A stretch of 33,315 nt of DNA, from NCBI GenBank assembly GCA_900550495.1, contig URSJ01000011.1:1-33315 (forward strand). The letters run 5' to 3'. Numbering within the stretch: the stretch's first letter is position 1; every line of letters starts with the position of its first letter. The notes below the pieces were generated by a model that worked only from the letters and a program-made list of their open reading frames with translations, did no database searches and was not told the DNA's origin. The stretch comes from an uncultured Rickettsiales bacterium. GTDB taxonomy: Bacteria; Pseudomonadota; Alphaproteobacteria; Rs-D84. Position numbers and translations under genes: made by a program. Shown one piece after another: positions 16,804-23,969 of the stretch.

Positions 16804-18222
16804 TTACGCTTTCTTTACAATCTTTGCGCCGTCGCGAGTATCAACGATTGACCAACCTGCCATATCTAACTGGGCACGGATTTCATCCGCACGGGCATAA
16901 TTGCGCACCGCCTTGGCGTCCTGACGTGCATCGGCCAAGGCCTGGATTTCCGCAGGAATCGCGATATTTTCCACATTATGCAATTTTTTTGCCCGGTCAA
17001 TAAATTGCAGCCCCAACAACCGATCAATAAATTCAAACAACGCCAATTTGGTTGTCGGATTCACAGTCGCATCTTTCAGCATATCCTGCATTAAAACTAA
17101 TGCAGTGGCAGTTTTCATATTGTCTGAAACAGCCTCTAAGATTTTATTATGCCATGTGTCATATACTCCATGATCCAACGTACCTGGTTGAGTGTTGCTC
17201 ATTAAATCTGCAATGCGACGAACAACATTTTTATACCCTGTAGATGCCGCATCCAATGCTTCAAATGAAAAATCCAGTGGTTGACGATAATGTCCCATCA
17301 GCAACATATATCTGAACGCCATTGGATCATATCCGCGTTCAATCAGATCCCTGACGGTAAGGAAATCACCCGATGATTTTGACATTTTTCCATCTTTGGC
17401 TAATAACCATTCATAATGCAGCCAATAGTTGACCCATGGTTTGCCAACAATAGGTTCTGATTGTGCTATTTCATCACTGTGATGAACCTTGATATGTTCT
17501 TGTCCCCCAACGTGGATATCAAAATGCGGTCCCAATAATTTCATACTCATTGCACTGCATTCAATGTGCCAACCGGGAAAACCAACACCCCATGGGCTGT
17601 CCCATTCCATGGCGCGTTTTTTATCCTTTGGAGAAAATTTCCACAATGCAAAATCAGTTGGATTGCGTTTGCCACTGTCGTCAATGCGTGCACCGGCGCG
17701 TAATTCCGACAAATTTTGTCTGCCCAACATTCCATAGTCTGAGAATTTACTGGTGTCATAATAAATTCCATCGCCGGGAATTTCGTACGTGTAACCCAGC
17801 GCTTCCAGTTTTTTGACCTGGTCAATTTGTTCTTGAATATAATCGGTGGCATGCGGCATTGCCGATGGCCGAATAATATTTAACGCGTCAATGTCACGCA
17901 AAAATGCATCTGTATATTTTTTTGCAATATCCCAAGCAGACATTTTTTCGCGTGCAGCACCCTTTTCCATTTTGTCTTCACCAGAATCTTCATCACTGGT
18001 CAAATGACCAACGTCTGTAATATTCATAACATGACGAACCGTGTACCCATTTTCAATGAACATACGTTTCAGAATATCGCTATTGACAAAGCTGCGCATA
18101 TTACCAATGTGTTGGTCCCAATATACGGTCGGCCCACAAGAATAAAAACCCATGTGCCCCGGCACCAATGGTTTGAAATCTTCCAGTTTTCTGGACATTG
18201 TGTTAAATAATCTGATTGTCAT
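16804..18222 (-). CDS. cysS: Cysteinyl-tRNA synthetase
   Basis: This class I synthetase charges tRNA-Cys. It shows the HIGH-type motif as HIGN (38-41), zinc ligands Cys29, Cys222, His247 and Glu251, and KMSKS at 279-283. Length is 472 aa. The sequence after HIGN (MRSFVNSDILKRMF, then VMNITDVGHLTSDEDSGEDKMEKGA) matches a CysRS subtype I associate with Firmicutes and candidate phyla, not the HIGHGRTF/NITDIDDKI type of most proteobacteria. This suggests horizontal acquisition, from memory of families only. An AAAGGA Shine-Dalgarno precedes the ATG. Confidence 0.95.
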   Translation of the reverse strand: MTIRLFNTMSRKLEDFKPLVPGHMGFYSCGPTVYWDQHIGNMRSFVNSDILKRMFIENGYTVRHVMNITDVGHLTSDEDSGEDKMEKGAAREKMSAWDIAKKYTDAFLRDIDALNIIRPSAMPHATDYIQEQIDQVKKLEALGYTYEIPGDGIYYDTSKFSDYGMLGRQNLSELRAGARIDDSGKRNPTDFALWKFSPKDKKRAMEWDSPWGVGFPGWHIECSAMSMKLLGPHFDIHVGGQEHIKVHHSDEIAQSEPIVGKPWVNYWLHYEWLLAKDGKMSKSSGDFLTVRDLIERGYDPMAFRYMLLMGHYRQPLDFSFEALDAASTGYKNVVRRIADLMSNTQPGTLDHGVYDTWHNKILEAVSDNMKTATALVLMQDMLKDATVNPTTKLALFEFIDRLLGLQFIDRAKKLHNVENIAIPAEIQALADARQDAKAVRNYARADEIRAQLDMAGWSIVDTRDGAKIVKKA

Positions 18223-18357
18223 AATGCGCTTCCTTTGCTTTATCTGATATAAGAAAAACTGTAATAAATAGTTGGATTTTTTGCAAACGAAATATGCCCG
18301 TCCGCGTGGCAGATTTTAACGGCAACAACAAAAAGCAATAAATTTAATTGTCATGGG

Positions 18358-18377
18358 CCAGAATAATGCAATTCTGG
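18358..18377 (-). terminator. Hairpin overlapping the CCA end of tRNA-Ser(GCU)
   Basis: The 3' terminal CCA of the tRNA begins a 7-bp stem, CCAGAAT pairing with ATTCTGG. No clear T-run follows, so it may be a processing or protective hairpin instead of a terminator. Confidence 0.4.
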
Positions 18378-18462
18378 CGGAGCGTATAGGACTCGAACCT
18401 ATGGACCACTAAACGCGGTCACAGATTAGCAATCTGCTGCATTACCACTCTGCCAACGCTCC
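18375..18462 (-). tRNA. tRNA-Ser (anticodon GCU)
   Basis: The 88-nt cloverleaf has acceptor GGAGCGT/ACGCTCC, discriminator G and an encoded CCA. The anticodon loop TTGCTAA reads AGC/AGU codons. A long variable arm typical of tRNA-Ser and a T-arm ATAGG-TTCGAGT-CCTAT are present. Its promoter lies 18 bp upstream. Confidence 0.95.
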
Positions 18463-18479
18463 GCATGGTTGCGACGGAC

Positions 18480-18508
18480 ATTATACAAAAACACTTTCCC
18501 GATTGCAA
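18480..18508 (-). promoter_or_regulatory. Promoter of tRNA-Ser(GCU)
   Basis: On the minus strand TTGCAA (18508-18503), a 17-bp spacer and TATAAT (18485-18480) are followed by a GC-containing discriminator (GTCCGTC). The -35 hexamer is identical to that of the other stable-RNA genes in the window. Confidence 0.8.
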
Positions 18509-18520
18509 GTCATTAAATTA

Positions 18521-18547
18521 TAAAAACGCCCCATTGGGGCGTTTTTA
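18521..18547 (-). terminator. Terminator of the ihfB-accDA operon
   Basis: AAAAACGCCCC/GGGGCGTTTTT with a 3-nt loop is embedded at the accDA stop codon. The A- and T-tracts on both sides make it bidirectional. Confidence 0.85.
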
Positions 18548-20284
18548 ATGTTCCGATGTTGGTTCTGGGCCATATATTTCGACATCACGGGTCATGGCCA
18601 GGAATTTTTCTGCACGGTGCACCGGCAATTCGGCCGCGGGGATTTCCTGTAATTCGCGGATATTGTCGGCAACTGCACTGGACAACAATTCCATTGTCGT
18701 TTGCCAGTCTGTGTGTGCGCCACCGGCCGGTTCGTCAATAATGCCGTCAATGACGTTCAGATTCGCCATATCGCGCGCAGTCAGTTTCATAGCCTGGGCG
18801 GCAACAGCCTTGAATTTATTGTCTTTCCACAAAATGCTGGCACACGATTCAGGTGCAATCACCGAATAAATCGCGTTTTCCATCATCAGCACACGATCGG
18901 CCGTCCCAATCGCAATCGCGCCCCCAGAACCGCCCTGGCCCACGTTGACGGCGACATACGGTGTTTTTATTGACAGTCCAACCGACATAGACATCGCAAC
19001 CGCCTGGGATTGTCCGCGTTCTTCGCCTTCGCGACCGGCGAACGCGCCAGCGGTATCAAACAACGAAATCAATGGCAAATTAAATTTTTCCGCCAGACGC
19101 ATCATACGTTGCGCCTTGCGATAACCATCGGGGTTAGCCATACCAAACCGGTGTTTTTGGCGTGTTTCAATATTGCGCCCCTGTTCCTGGCCAATAATAA
19201 CCGACGGGATTCCACGCCAGTAGCCAATACCACTGCCCATGGCGGGGTCTTCTGCATACAGACGGTCACCGGCCAAATACGTCCAATCATCTACAATGCC
19301 ATTGATGTAGTCCAGAAAATGCGGTCGGTTTTCATTCCGCGCCAGCAACACCTTGTCATAAGCATCTGTTTCGCCCATACCACGCACCTTTTTGTTGTCG
19401 TTCAGTGGCGTGGATACATTGATAGGCTTTGGTTCGCGAGGCTGTTTCGTCAATACCGCCAGCACTCGCGCTAATGTTTCGTGTAATTCATCGCGCGATA
19501 CGACCATATCAACCATGCCGTGCTCATATAAATATTCGGCAGTCTGGAAATTAGATGGCAATTTTTCACGAATATTCTGTTCTATTACGCGCCGACCAGC
19601 AAATCCAATGCGTGCACCGCGTTCGGCAATATGGATATCGCCCAGCATTGCAAACGATGCTGTAACGCCACCGTATGTTGGATCTGTCAACAGGACAATA
19701 TACGGGATTCCATTTGCGTGCAGACGATTTACAGCAACCGTTGTGCGCGCCATCTGCATCAAGGACAAGATATTTTCCTGCATACGGGCACCGCCAGACG
19801 CAACGACCATAACAAATGGCCGACGGGATTCAATGGCGTGTTCCATACTGGCGATAATGCCGTCGCCCGATGCACGCCCCATAGACCCCATCATAAAATC
19901 ACCATTCAAGACACATATTGTCGTCGGAATCCCACCTAAAACACCATCGGCAGACATAACCGCATCATGAACGCCAGTATCACTACGTGCCTCGTCCAGG
20001 CGGTCTTTATAGGACATTCTGTCAAAAAAATTCAGCGGGTCATCAGACACTGTTGGTAAATCCAACCGCGTCCAATCATTATTATCAAACAGCAAATCAA
20101 ATCGTTGCTTTGGCGTCATGATAAAAGCACGTCCACAACGCGGACAGATATACAGGTTATCCTTGTAATCCTTGTAATAAACCAATCGACCACAGGATTC
20201 ACATTTTATCCACATCAGACGACGCACCTTGTCATATCTGGCGCGGTCATGATTTTTAATTCCTGATTTTTTACCAAATAACAT
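18545..20284 (-). CDS. accDA: Fused acetyl-CoA carboxylase carboxyltransferase, beta plus alpha
   Basis: This 579-aa protein carries both halves of the carboxyltransferase that moves CO2 from biotin to acetyl-CoA, the first step of fatty-acid synthesis. The AccD half (about 1-285) has the zinc ribbon Cys28-x2-Cys31 and Cys47-x2-Cys50, then VVASGGARMQENILSLMQM and TDPTYGGVTASFAMLGD. A linker PREPKPINVSTPLNDNKK leads into the AccA half (about 305-579), with DRLYAEDPAMGSGIGYW, GMANPDGYRKAQRMMRLAEKF, SLFDTAGAFAGREGEERGQS and GQGGSGGAIAIGTADRVLMMENAIYSVIAPESCASILWKD. The AccA N-terminal helices are shortened. Most proteobacteria keep accA and accD as separate genes. It lies 4 bp after ihfB. Confidence 0.95.
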   Translation of the reverse strand: MLFGKKSGIKNHDRARYDKVRRLMWIKCESCGRLVYYKDYKDNLYICPRCGRAFIMTPKQRFDLLFDNNDWTRLDLPTVSDDPLNFFDRMSYKDRLDEARSDTGVHDAVMSADGVLGGIPTTICVLNGDFMMGSMGRASGDGIIASMEHAIESRRPFVMVVASGGARMQENILSLMQMARTTVAVNRLHANGIPYIVLLTDPTYGGVTASFAMLGDIHIAERGARIGFAGRRVIEQNIREKLPSNFQTAEYLYEHGMVDMVVSRDELHETLARVLAVLTKQPREPKPINVSTPLNDNKKVRGMGETDAYDKVLLARNENRPHFLDYINGIVDDWTYLAGDRLYAEDPAMGSGIGYWRGIPSVIIGQEQGRNIETRQKHRFGMANPDGYRKAQRMMRLAEKFNLPLISLFDTAGAFAGREGEERGQSQAVAMSMSVGLSIKTPYVAVNVGQGGSGGAIAIGTADRVLMMENAIYSVIAPESCASILWKDNKFKAVAAQAMKLTARDMANLNVIDGIIDEPAGGAHTDWQTTMELLSSAVADNIRELQEIPAAELPVHRAEKFLAMTRDVEIYGPEPTSEH

Positions 20285-20288
20285 TTAT

Positions 20289-20567
20289 TTATCCATTCAT
20301 TTTTTTGGTCAATTCACGGCTGGGTTTGAACAATATCGTCGTGCTGGCAGGCAAAGGCATTGGTTTACCAGTGCATGGGTTATAGCCAATCTTTGTTGCG
20401 CGTGCACGTGGCTGGAACGTGCCAAAACCACGAATCTCTATTCTGTCGCCGGCGGCTATTGCCTCTATCATATGGTCCGATACAGTATCCAGTATTGCGG
20501 CGGCATCAGTTGCACGCATATGCTTGAATTGAACTTGGATTGTGCGAACAATATCTGAACGTTTCAT
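20289..20567 (-). CDS. ihfB: Integration host factor beta-like DNA-bending protein
   Basis: This 92-aa member of the HU/IHF family starts MKRSDIVRTIQVQF. It contains the beta-type signature AAGDRIEIRGFGTFQPRARATKIGYNPCTGKPM and ends FKPSRELTKKMNG. Its length and the GDRIEIRGFG segment favour IHF-beta over HU. The proline at the tip of the DNA-inserting arm lies in the GYNPCTGKPM region. It is the first gene of a two-gene unit with accDA and has a clear AAAAGGA Shine-Dalgarno. Confidence 0.9.
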   Translation of the reverse strand: MKRSDIVRTIQVQFKHMRATDAAAILDTVSDHMIEAIAAGDRIEIRGFGTFQPRARATKIGYNPCTGKPMPLPASTTILFKPSRELTKKMNG

Positions 20568-20597
20568 TACTTTTCCTTTTATCTATCTGTTTAGTAT

Positions 20598-20626
20598 ATT
20601 ATTCATATCATAGCATATTTTATCAA
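20598..20626 (-). promoter_or_regulatory. Probable ihfB-accDA promoter
   Basis: On the minus strand TTGATA (20626-20621), a 17-bp spacer and AATAAT (20603-20598) stand about 30 bp before the ATG. The region is very AT-rich and alternative -10 boxes are possible. Confidence 0.5.
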
Positions 20627-20654
20627 GAGTAAAGTTTTTCTGTATAAAAATGCG

Positions 20655-20996
20655 TTAAAACACCAATGGAAAATCACGAATATCCAACGGCACACCGTCA
20701 CGTTCAGGATTCCATTGGTATTGTTCCATTACAACGTGCCGGTCGCGGGTGAATTTCACACCTTCGGTGCGCAGGGATTTATATTGTTGTTCGGCAAAGC
20801 CACTGCACAGACTGCCGTCTTTGAATACGACGCGGTGCCACGGCAGGTGCCAACTGTTTTTATTGTTTGACGCATAGCCGACAAATCGCGCCATACGCGG
20901 TCGGCCAATCATCGCAGCAATTTGTCCAAATGTCGCCACGCGCCCTGACGGAATGCGGGCAACAACATCATAAACCTGTTCGTTAAATGTTTTCAT
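20655..20996 (-). CDS. Alkyltransferase-like protein (ATL)
   Basis: This 113-aa protein has the MGMT DNA-binding fold: FNEQVYDVVARIPSGRVATFGQIAAMIGRPRMARFVGYAS and then LPWHRVVFKDGSL. The catalytic Cys of the PCHRV motif is replaced by Trp (PWHRV), the hallmark of ATL proteins. These bind O6-alkylguanine without repairing it and hand the lesion to nucleotide excision repair. The Arg finger and the RFVGYASNN segment are kept. Its ATG is 8 nt after TATAAT, so the mRNA is predicted to be nearly leaderless, and the promoter shares its -35 box with the divergent tRNA-Ser gene. Confidence 0.92.
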   Translation of the reverse strand: MKTFNEQVYDVVARIPSGRVATFGQIAAMIGRPRMARFVGYASNNKNSWHLPWHRVVFKDGSLCSGFAEQQYKSLRTEGVKFTRDRHVVMEQYQWNPERDGVPLDIRDFPLVF

Positions 20997-21004
20997 AGCA
21001 ACTG

Positions 21005-21054
21005 ATTATACCCTATTATAAACCCCTTGCAAATAAAAAGAAAACAGGTATAAT
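21005..21054. promoter_or_regulatory. Bidirectional promoter sharing one palindromic -35 box
   Basis: The self-complementary hexamer TTGCAA at 21027-21032 is flanked symmetrically by 16-bp spacers and TATAAT on each side: 21010-21005 on the minus strand (ATL gene) and 21049-21054 on the plus strand (tRNA-Ser). Each arm by itself is a good sigma-70 promoter. Confidence 0.75.
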
Positions 21055-21063
21055 AGCCGCCGT

Positions 21064-21153
21064 GGAGAAGTGGCAGAGTGGTCGAATGCGCGCGACTCGA
21101 AATCGTGTATACGGGCAACCGTATCAAGGGTTCGAATCCCTTCTTCTCCGCCA
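21064..21153 (+). tRNA. tRNA-Ser (anticodon CGA)
   Basis: The 90-nt tRNA has acceptor GGAGAAG/CTTCTCC, discriminator G and an encoded CCA. The anticodon loop CTCGAAA reads UCG. The long variable arm (ATACGG-GCAA-CCGTAT) and T-loop TTCGAAT confirm the serine type. Confidence 0.96.
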
Positions 21154-21360
21154 GATATAATAAAAACGCCCATTGGGGGCGTTTTTATTATATCTGGGGG
21201 GGGCGATGAGCGTGGACAAACACTTCGCAATCTGTGATTGCGGGTTCGACAACAAGTAGATTTGATAAGCACAGCGCAGTCAAATCGTTACGGTTGCCCC
21301 GCAGGCGTGACAACGCCGAGGGAATACTTCTTCTCCGCCCATTTGGGGCGTTTTTATTAT
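21141..21360 (+). repeat. tRNA-Ser tail-regenerating repeat unit
   Basis: The tRNA 3' tail TTCTTCTCCGCC (21141-21152) recurs at 21328-21339, again followed by the CGCCC/GGGCG terminator and the TTTTTATTATATCTGG arm. The second copy lacks 18 bp between two CGCC repeats, consistent with slippage. About 130 bp between them contain GACAACAAGTAG (21248-21259), a 7-bp stem GATTTGA/TCAAATC, and a GCCCCGCAGGC segment next to a GGCGT/ACGCC hairpin. These motifs recur in the units behind tRNA-Arg. No convincing gene is present; 21361-21396 shows nothing recognisable. Confidence 0.75.
21151..21197 (+). terminator. Terminator with 21-bp arms starting at the tRNA CCA
   Basis: A perfect inverted repeat of 21 bp per arm with a 5-nt loop begins with the CCA of tRNA-Ser and contains the ACGCCC/GGGCGT core followed by five T. 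Pairing of the CCA with the far end of the arm could affect 3' maturation. Confidence 0.85.
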
Positions 21361-21396
21361 ATCTGGCGGCGTGGAATTTATGCCTTGTGTTTTTAT

Positions 21397-21425
21397 TTGA
21401 CGTTGATTTTGGATTTAGGTATAAT
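21397..21425 (+). promoter_or_regulatory. Promoter of the small gene at 21490
   Basis: TTGACG (21397-21402), a 17-bp spacer and TATAAT (21420-21425) are followed by a leader of about 58 nt with a GAGAG ribosome site. Confidence 0.75.
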
Positions 21426-21489
21426 CCGTGCGTGAAATGTTTTGCCGCGGCAAGTGGTTGCAACATTCATAATACGAGAGAGAAACAAA

Positions 21490-21675
21490 ATGAGTAAAAA
21501 AGCGTCGTCGACCCAGAAAGTTGTCGCAAAATTAGATGATGCCATCACCGCGTTTCGTGAAATGCAGGTCGAACGTCCCCAAGATACTGACGCAATAGAG
21601 GCACGGATTGCTGTTCTGGAATGGTTAAAAACGGGTGAGTCGGGCGAACTGACGGTTGATACCCCAAATGAATAA
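21490..21675 (+). CDS. Small acidic helical protein, unknown
   Basis: This 61-aa protein (MSKKASSTQKVVAKLDDAITAFREMQ...) has a basic start, then an amphipathic helix and an acidic C-terminus ending in DTPNE. It has no membrane segment or cysteine. The gene has its own consensus promoter, a GAGAGA ribosome site and its own terminator, which argues that it is real despite its size. An in-frame ATG at 21442 is rejected because it lies before the ribosome site. Family not recognised. Confidence 0.72.
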   Translation: MSKKASSTQKVVAKLDDAITAFREMQVERPQDTDAIEARIAVLEWLKTGESGELTVDTPNE

Positions 21676-21688
21676 AAAGCAAAATTAA

Positions 21689-21716
21689 ACGCCACTTTTA
21701 GGGCGTTTTTTTTATC
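21689..21716 (+). terminator. Terminator between the small gene and the amidase
   Basis: AAACGCC and GGGCGTTT arms with a T-run on the plus strand lie between two convergent genes. Confidence 0.75.
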
Positions 21717-22893
21717 AGACATCAAAATCGTAATTTTTAATTGAACGGACAATTGCCGCAACCAATTTATCCTGGTGACTGTCGGTTTTTAATAATTTTT
21801 CTTCGCTGGCATTGGATAAATGCCCTAACTCAATCAACGCACCAGGCACAGTCGAACGTAACACCGCAAACGGTGCGTGACGAACGCCGGGGCCAGGTTG
21901 TGGTTCAATGTTTGCCTTGCGCATAGTGCGCGAGGCCCCTGTCGCATATTCTTCGGATAATTCAGCGACTGCACGTTGTTGTAACGCCGACAATGCGCTG
22001 CGAATATTAGGTTCAAAATCTGTAAAACCTTCAACACCGATTTTGTCGGCAGCGTTTTCAGCCTCGGCCAATTTCTTGGCTTCTTCGTCGGACGCTTTTT
22101 CAGACAATGTATATATTGAAAATCCCTTCATGGCACGACTGGGGTTTGCATTAGCGTGCAGCGATATAAACAAATCTGCATGACGCCTTTCCCCGATTTC
22201 GGCACGTTCGGCCAATTTCAGATAACGGTCATCGTTGCGCGTTAAATATGTTTTGAATCCGTTCGCGTCCAGTTTGTTTTTTAACTTGCGTGCGACCGAT
22301 AAAACAATTGTCTTTTCCTTGGTGCCATTTTTGCCGATACATCCCGGATCCTTGCCCCCGTGACCGGCATCAATGACAATGACATATTTCTTGGTATTGG
22401 CTGCAACTTTTTTCTGGGCATCTTGGGTTAAAGCCCCGGTTGTCGCGCTGGATTTTGCAATTGCACCACCAGTGCCCGCAACAAAGTCCAAGACCAGACG
22501 GTATCCGCTGTCCCCGTTGGGCTCCAGTATCATTATTTGGCTTTTTGCGATTTCGGCAATTGAACGTGTCAAATTCGCGGTTAAAATCAAACTGTCCCCA
22601 GATTGCACCTGGGTAATTGATTTTACCAGGCCACCCGATGCTAGCGATGGTGAAATAGACGTATTGGTTGACGTGTTGTTCAAATGAACAACCAACTGGT
22701 TCGGCGCATACGACAACGAATACGATGGACGTGACGCCATTTCAATCACCAAACGCGTTTTTGCACCAGGTTGTACCCCCGTGCGCAACGAACGCAACGA
22801 ATTGCGTGCAGCGAATGCCATACGTGGCACACAACACACCGCCATTATTGCAAAACCGCTGACCTGTAAAAGACCTCTTCTGGATATTTTCAT
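21715..22893 (-). CDS. Tat-exported N-acetylmuramoyl-L-alanine amidase, AmiC-like
   Basis: This 392-aa amidase cleaves the bond between MurNAc and L-Ala during cell separation. The N-terminus has a twin-arginine signal, SRRGLLQVSGFAIMAV, with cleavage near AFA-AR (about 28-30). An AMIN-type domain (about 40-140) is followed by a linker and Amidase_3. The zinc ligands are His178 in IDAGHGG, Glu193 and His246 in SLHANAN; the catalytic Glu355 is in GALIELGHLSN. Residues 265-335 are a long helical insert like the autoinhibitory helix of division amidases. The ATG lies 9 nt after TATAAT, predicting an almost leaderless mRNA. Confidence 0.94.
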   Translation of the reverse strand: MKISRRGLLQVSGFAIMAVCCVPRMAFAARNSLRSLRTGVQPGAKTRLVIEMASRPSYSLSYAPNQLVVHLNNTSTNTSISPSLASGGLVKSITQVQSGDSLILTANLTRSIAEIAKSQIMILEPNGDSGYRLVLDFVAGTGGAIAKSSATTGALTQDAQKKVAANTKKYVIVIDAGHGGKDPGCIGKNGTKEKTIVLSVARKLKNKLDANGFKTYLTRNDDRYLKLAERAEIGERRHADLFISLHANANPSRAMKGFSIYTLSEKASDEEAKKLAEAENAADKIGVEGFTDFEPNIRSALSALQQRAVAELSEEYATGASRTMRKANIEPQPGPGVRHAPFAVLRSTVPGALIELGHLSNASEEKLLKTDSHQDKLVAAIVRSIKNYDFDV

Positions 22894-22902
22894 TTGTGAT
22901 GA

Positions 22903-22931
22903 ATTATATCAAAATTTATCAACTCGTTCAA
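22903..22931 (-). promoter_or_regulatory. Amidase promoter
   Basis: On the minus strand TTGAAC (22931-22926), a 17-bp spacer and TATAAT (22908-22903) are followed by the ATG after only 9 nt. Confidence 0.7.
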
Positions 22932-22950
22932 GATTATAAACATATTTAGA

Positions 22951-22979
22951 TTGATTTTGACGGATAACTATCCTAGGAT
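22951..22979 (+). promoter_or_regulatory. Possible promoter of the glycosyltransferase-like gene
   Basis: TTGATT (22951-22956), a 17-bp spacer and TAGGAT (22974-22979) are followed by an AGGAG ribosome site and the ATG at 23001. Confidence 0.5.
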
Positions 22980-23000
22980 TCAGGCATCAGGAGTTTTTAC

Positions 23001-23471
23001 ATGAAAAACACATTGCAAATCCCGTATGACAAGAAACGCACAGATATTACGTTCTGTACAATGCTGTTTAAAATACCCGATGAAAACCGATTTGGCGGGC
23101 TGAAACACACGGATAGAAAATTTGAACGTTTTTATTTGCCGTCATTAAAACAACTGATTCAGACATTTGAACGTGTTGCATTATGGTGCGATCGCGAAAC
23201 GGCTGAATATCTGCGTGCCGAAGGATTGGATAAAAATATTATTATGCGTGTGATGGATTTTGCCGACCTGCCCCATACATCAGAATACGACGATATGACG
23301 CGCATAATGTCTGGCATGAAACGGTATCGTGGTTATTTGTTGCATGATAAAACGCCGGCCGATTGGGTTGACTATATGATGATTATCGATGCCAAGCCCG
23401 CAGTTATCAAATGGCAGAAAATAACAAATTCAATTCTGATTATTTTATGTGGATTGATGGCGGCGGCCTGA
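23001..23471 (+). CDS. Glycosyltransferase-like protein, N-terminal half (frameshifted)
   Basis: This frame encodes 156 aa. The first 137 (DITFCTMLFKIPDENRFGG ... RYRGYLLHDKTPADWVDYMMIIDAKPAVIK) resemble the start of HtrL/WlaTC-like glycosyltransferases, with a beta-strand start, a substrate-loop region and a strand ending MMIIDAKP. The last residues after AVIK look non-native (a hydrophobic tail ending LMAAA). The natural continuation is in the -1 frame beginning at 23411. One missing A in the A-run at about 23409-23412 would explain the break. The ribosome site AGGAG is intact. Family assignment is tentative. Confidence 0.65.
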   Translation: MKNTLQIPYDKKRTDITFCTMLFKIPDENRFGGLKHTDRKFERFYLPSLKQLIQTFERVALWCDRETAEYLRAEGLDKNIIMRVMDFADLPHTSEYDDMTRIMSGMKRYRGYLLHDKTPADWVDYMMIIDAKPAVIKWQKITNSILIILCGLMAAA

Positions 23472-23935
23472 ATTCGCTGTATGTAAATTTCTGGCGTGAT
23501 TGGACTGGCACGATTGATGCGTATCCGACCAGATGTCGTCTGGCGGTTCAAAACACAATGGCGAAAACACGTCCATATTTTGTTCCGAATTTTATATATC
23601 GCCCGTTTGAACGTGCATATCGTCGCAAAATTCAACCGGCAACTGCTGAAACATTAGCGCGGCAAAGTTTGATTGATATTGCGATGATAAATGCAGACTA
23701 TGATGTTCCTGCAACTTCGTTTATGATACCGCGTAATTTAGCAGAACAATTTTATAACGATTTTGAACGTGTGCGTCTGATTATGAAAAAGCATGGACTG
23801 GTCTCAACCGAACAAGCAGTATTCCAGGCAATGATGAAACTTGACGTGTCAAGCATGTTTGAAATTGTATATATTTCTGGATATGCGGGCGTATATACTG
23901 CAATCGCACGTGCAACACCAGATTGCATATTGTAA
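23411..23935 (+). CDS. Glycosyltransferase-like protein, C-terminal half (frameshifted)
   Basis: This 174-aa frame overlaps the end of the 23001 frame by 61 bp. It carries the logical continuation MAENNKFNSDYFMWIDGGGLNSLY, where the WIDGG segment matches the NxFxSxYFxWxDxG signature of HtrL/WlaTC-like transferases. Several conserved-looking aromatic segments follow (FWRDWTG, ARQSLIDIAMINADYDVP, STEQAVFQAMMKLD). The ATG has no Shine-Dalgarno, so the piece is unlikely to be made efficiently by itself. It is a decayed gene, a sequencing error in an A-run, or a rare recoding case. The combined protein would be about 312 aa. Confidence 0.65.
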   Translation: MAENNKFNSDYFMWIDGGGLNSLYVNFWRDWTGTIDAYPTRCRLAVQNTMAKTRPYFVPNFIYRPFERAYRRKIQPATAETLARQSLIDIAMINADYDVPATSFMIPRNLAEQFYNDFERVRLIMKKHGLVSTEQAVFQAMMKLDVSSMFEIVYISGYAGVYTAIARATPDCIL

Positions 23936-23937
23936 AT

Positions 23938-23961
23938 AAAACCGCCTGAATGGCGGTTTTT
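23938..23961 (+). terminator. Bidirectional terminator at 23938
   Basis: AAAACCGCC/GGCGGTTTT with a short loop and flanking A/T tracts lies between two convergent genes. Confidence 0.85.
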
Positions 23962-23969
23962 AATTTGTA

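Noticed and set aside
21006..21272. Antisense frame across tRNA-Ser reading GGEEGIRTLDTVARIHDFESRAFDHSATSP
   Set aside because: This is the well-known spurious peptide produced by translating the minus strand of a tRNA-Ser gene.
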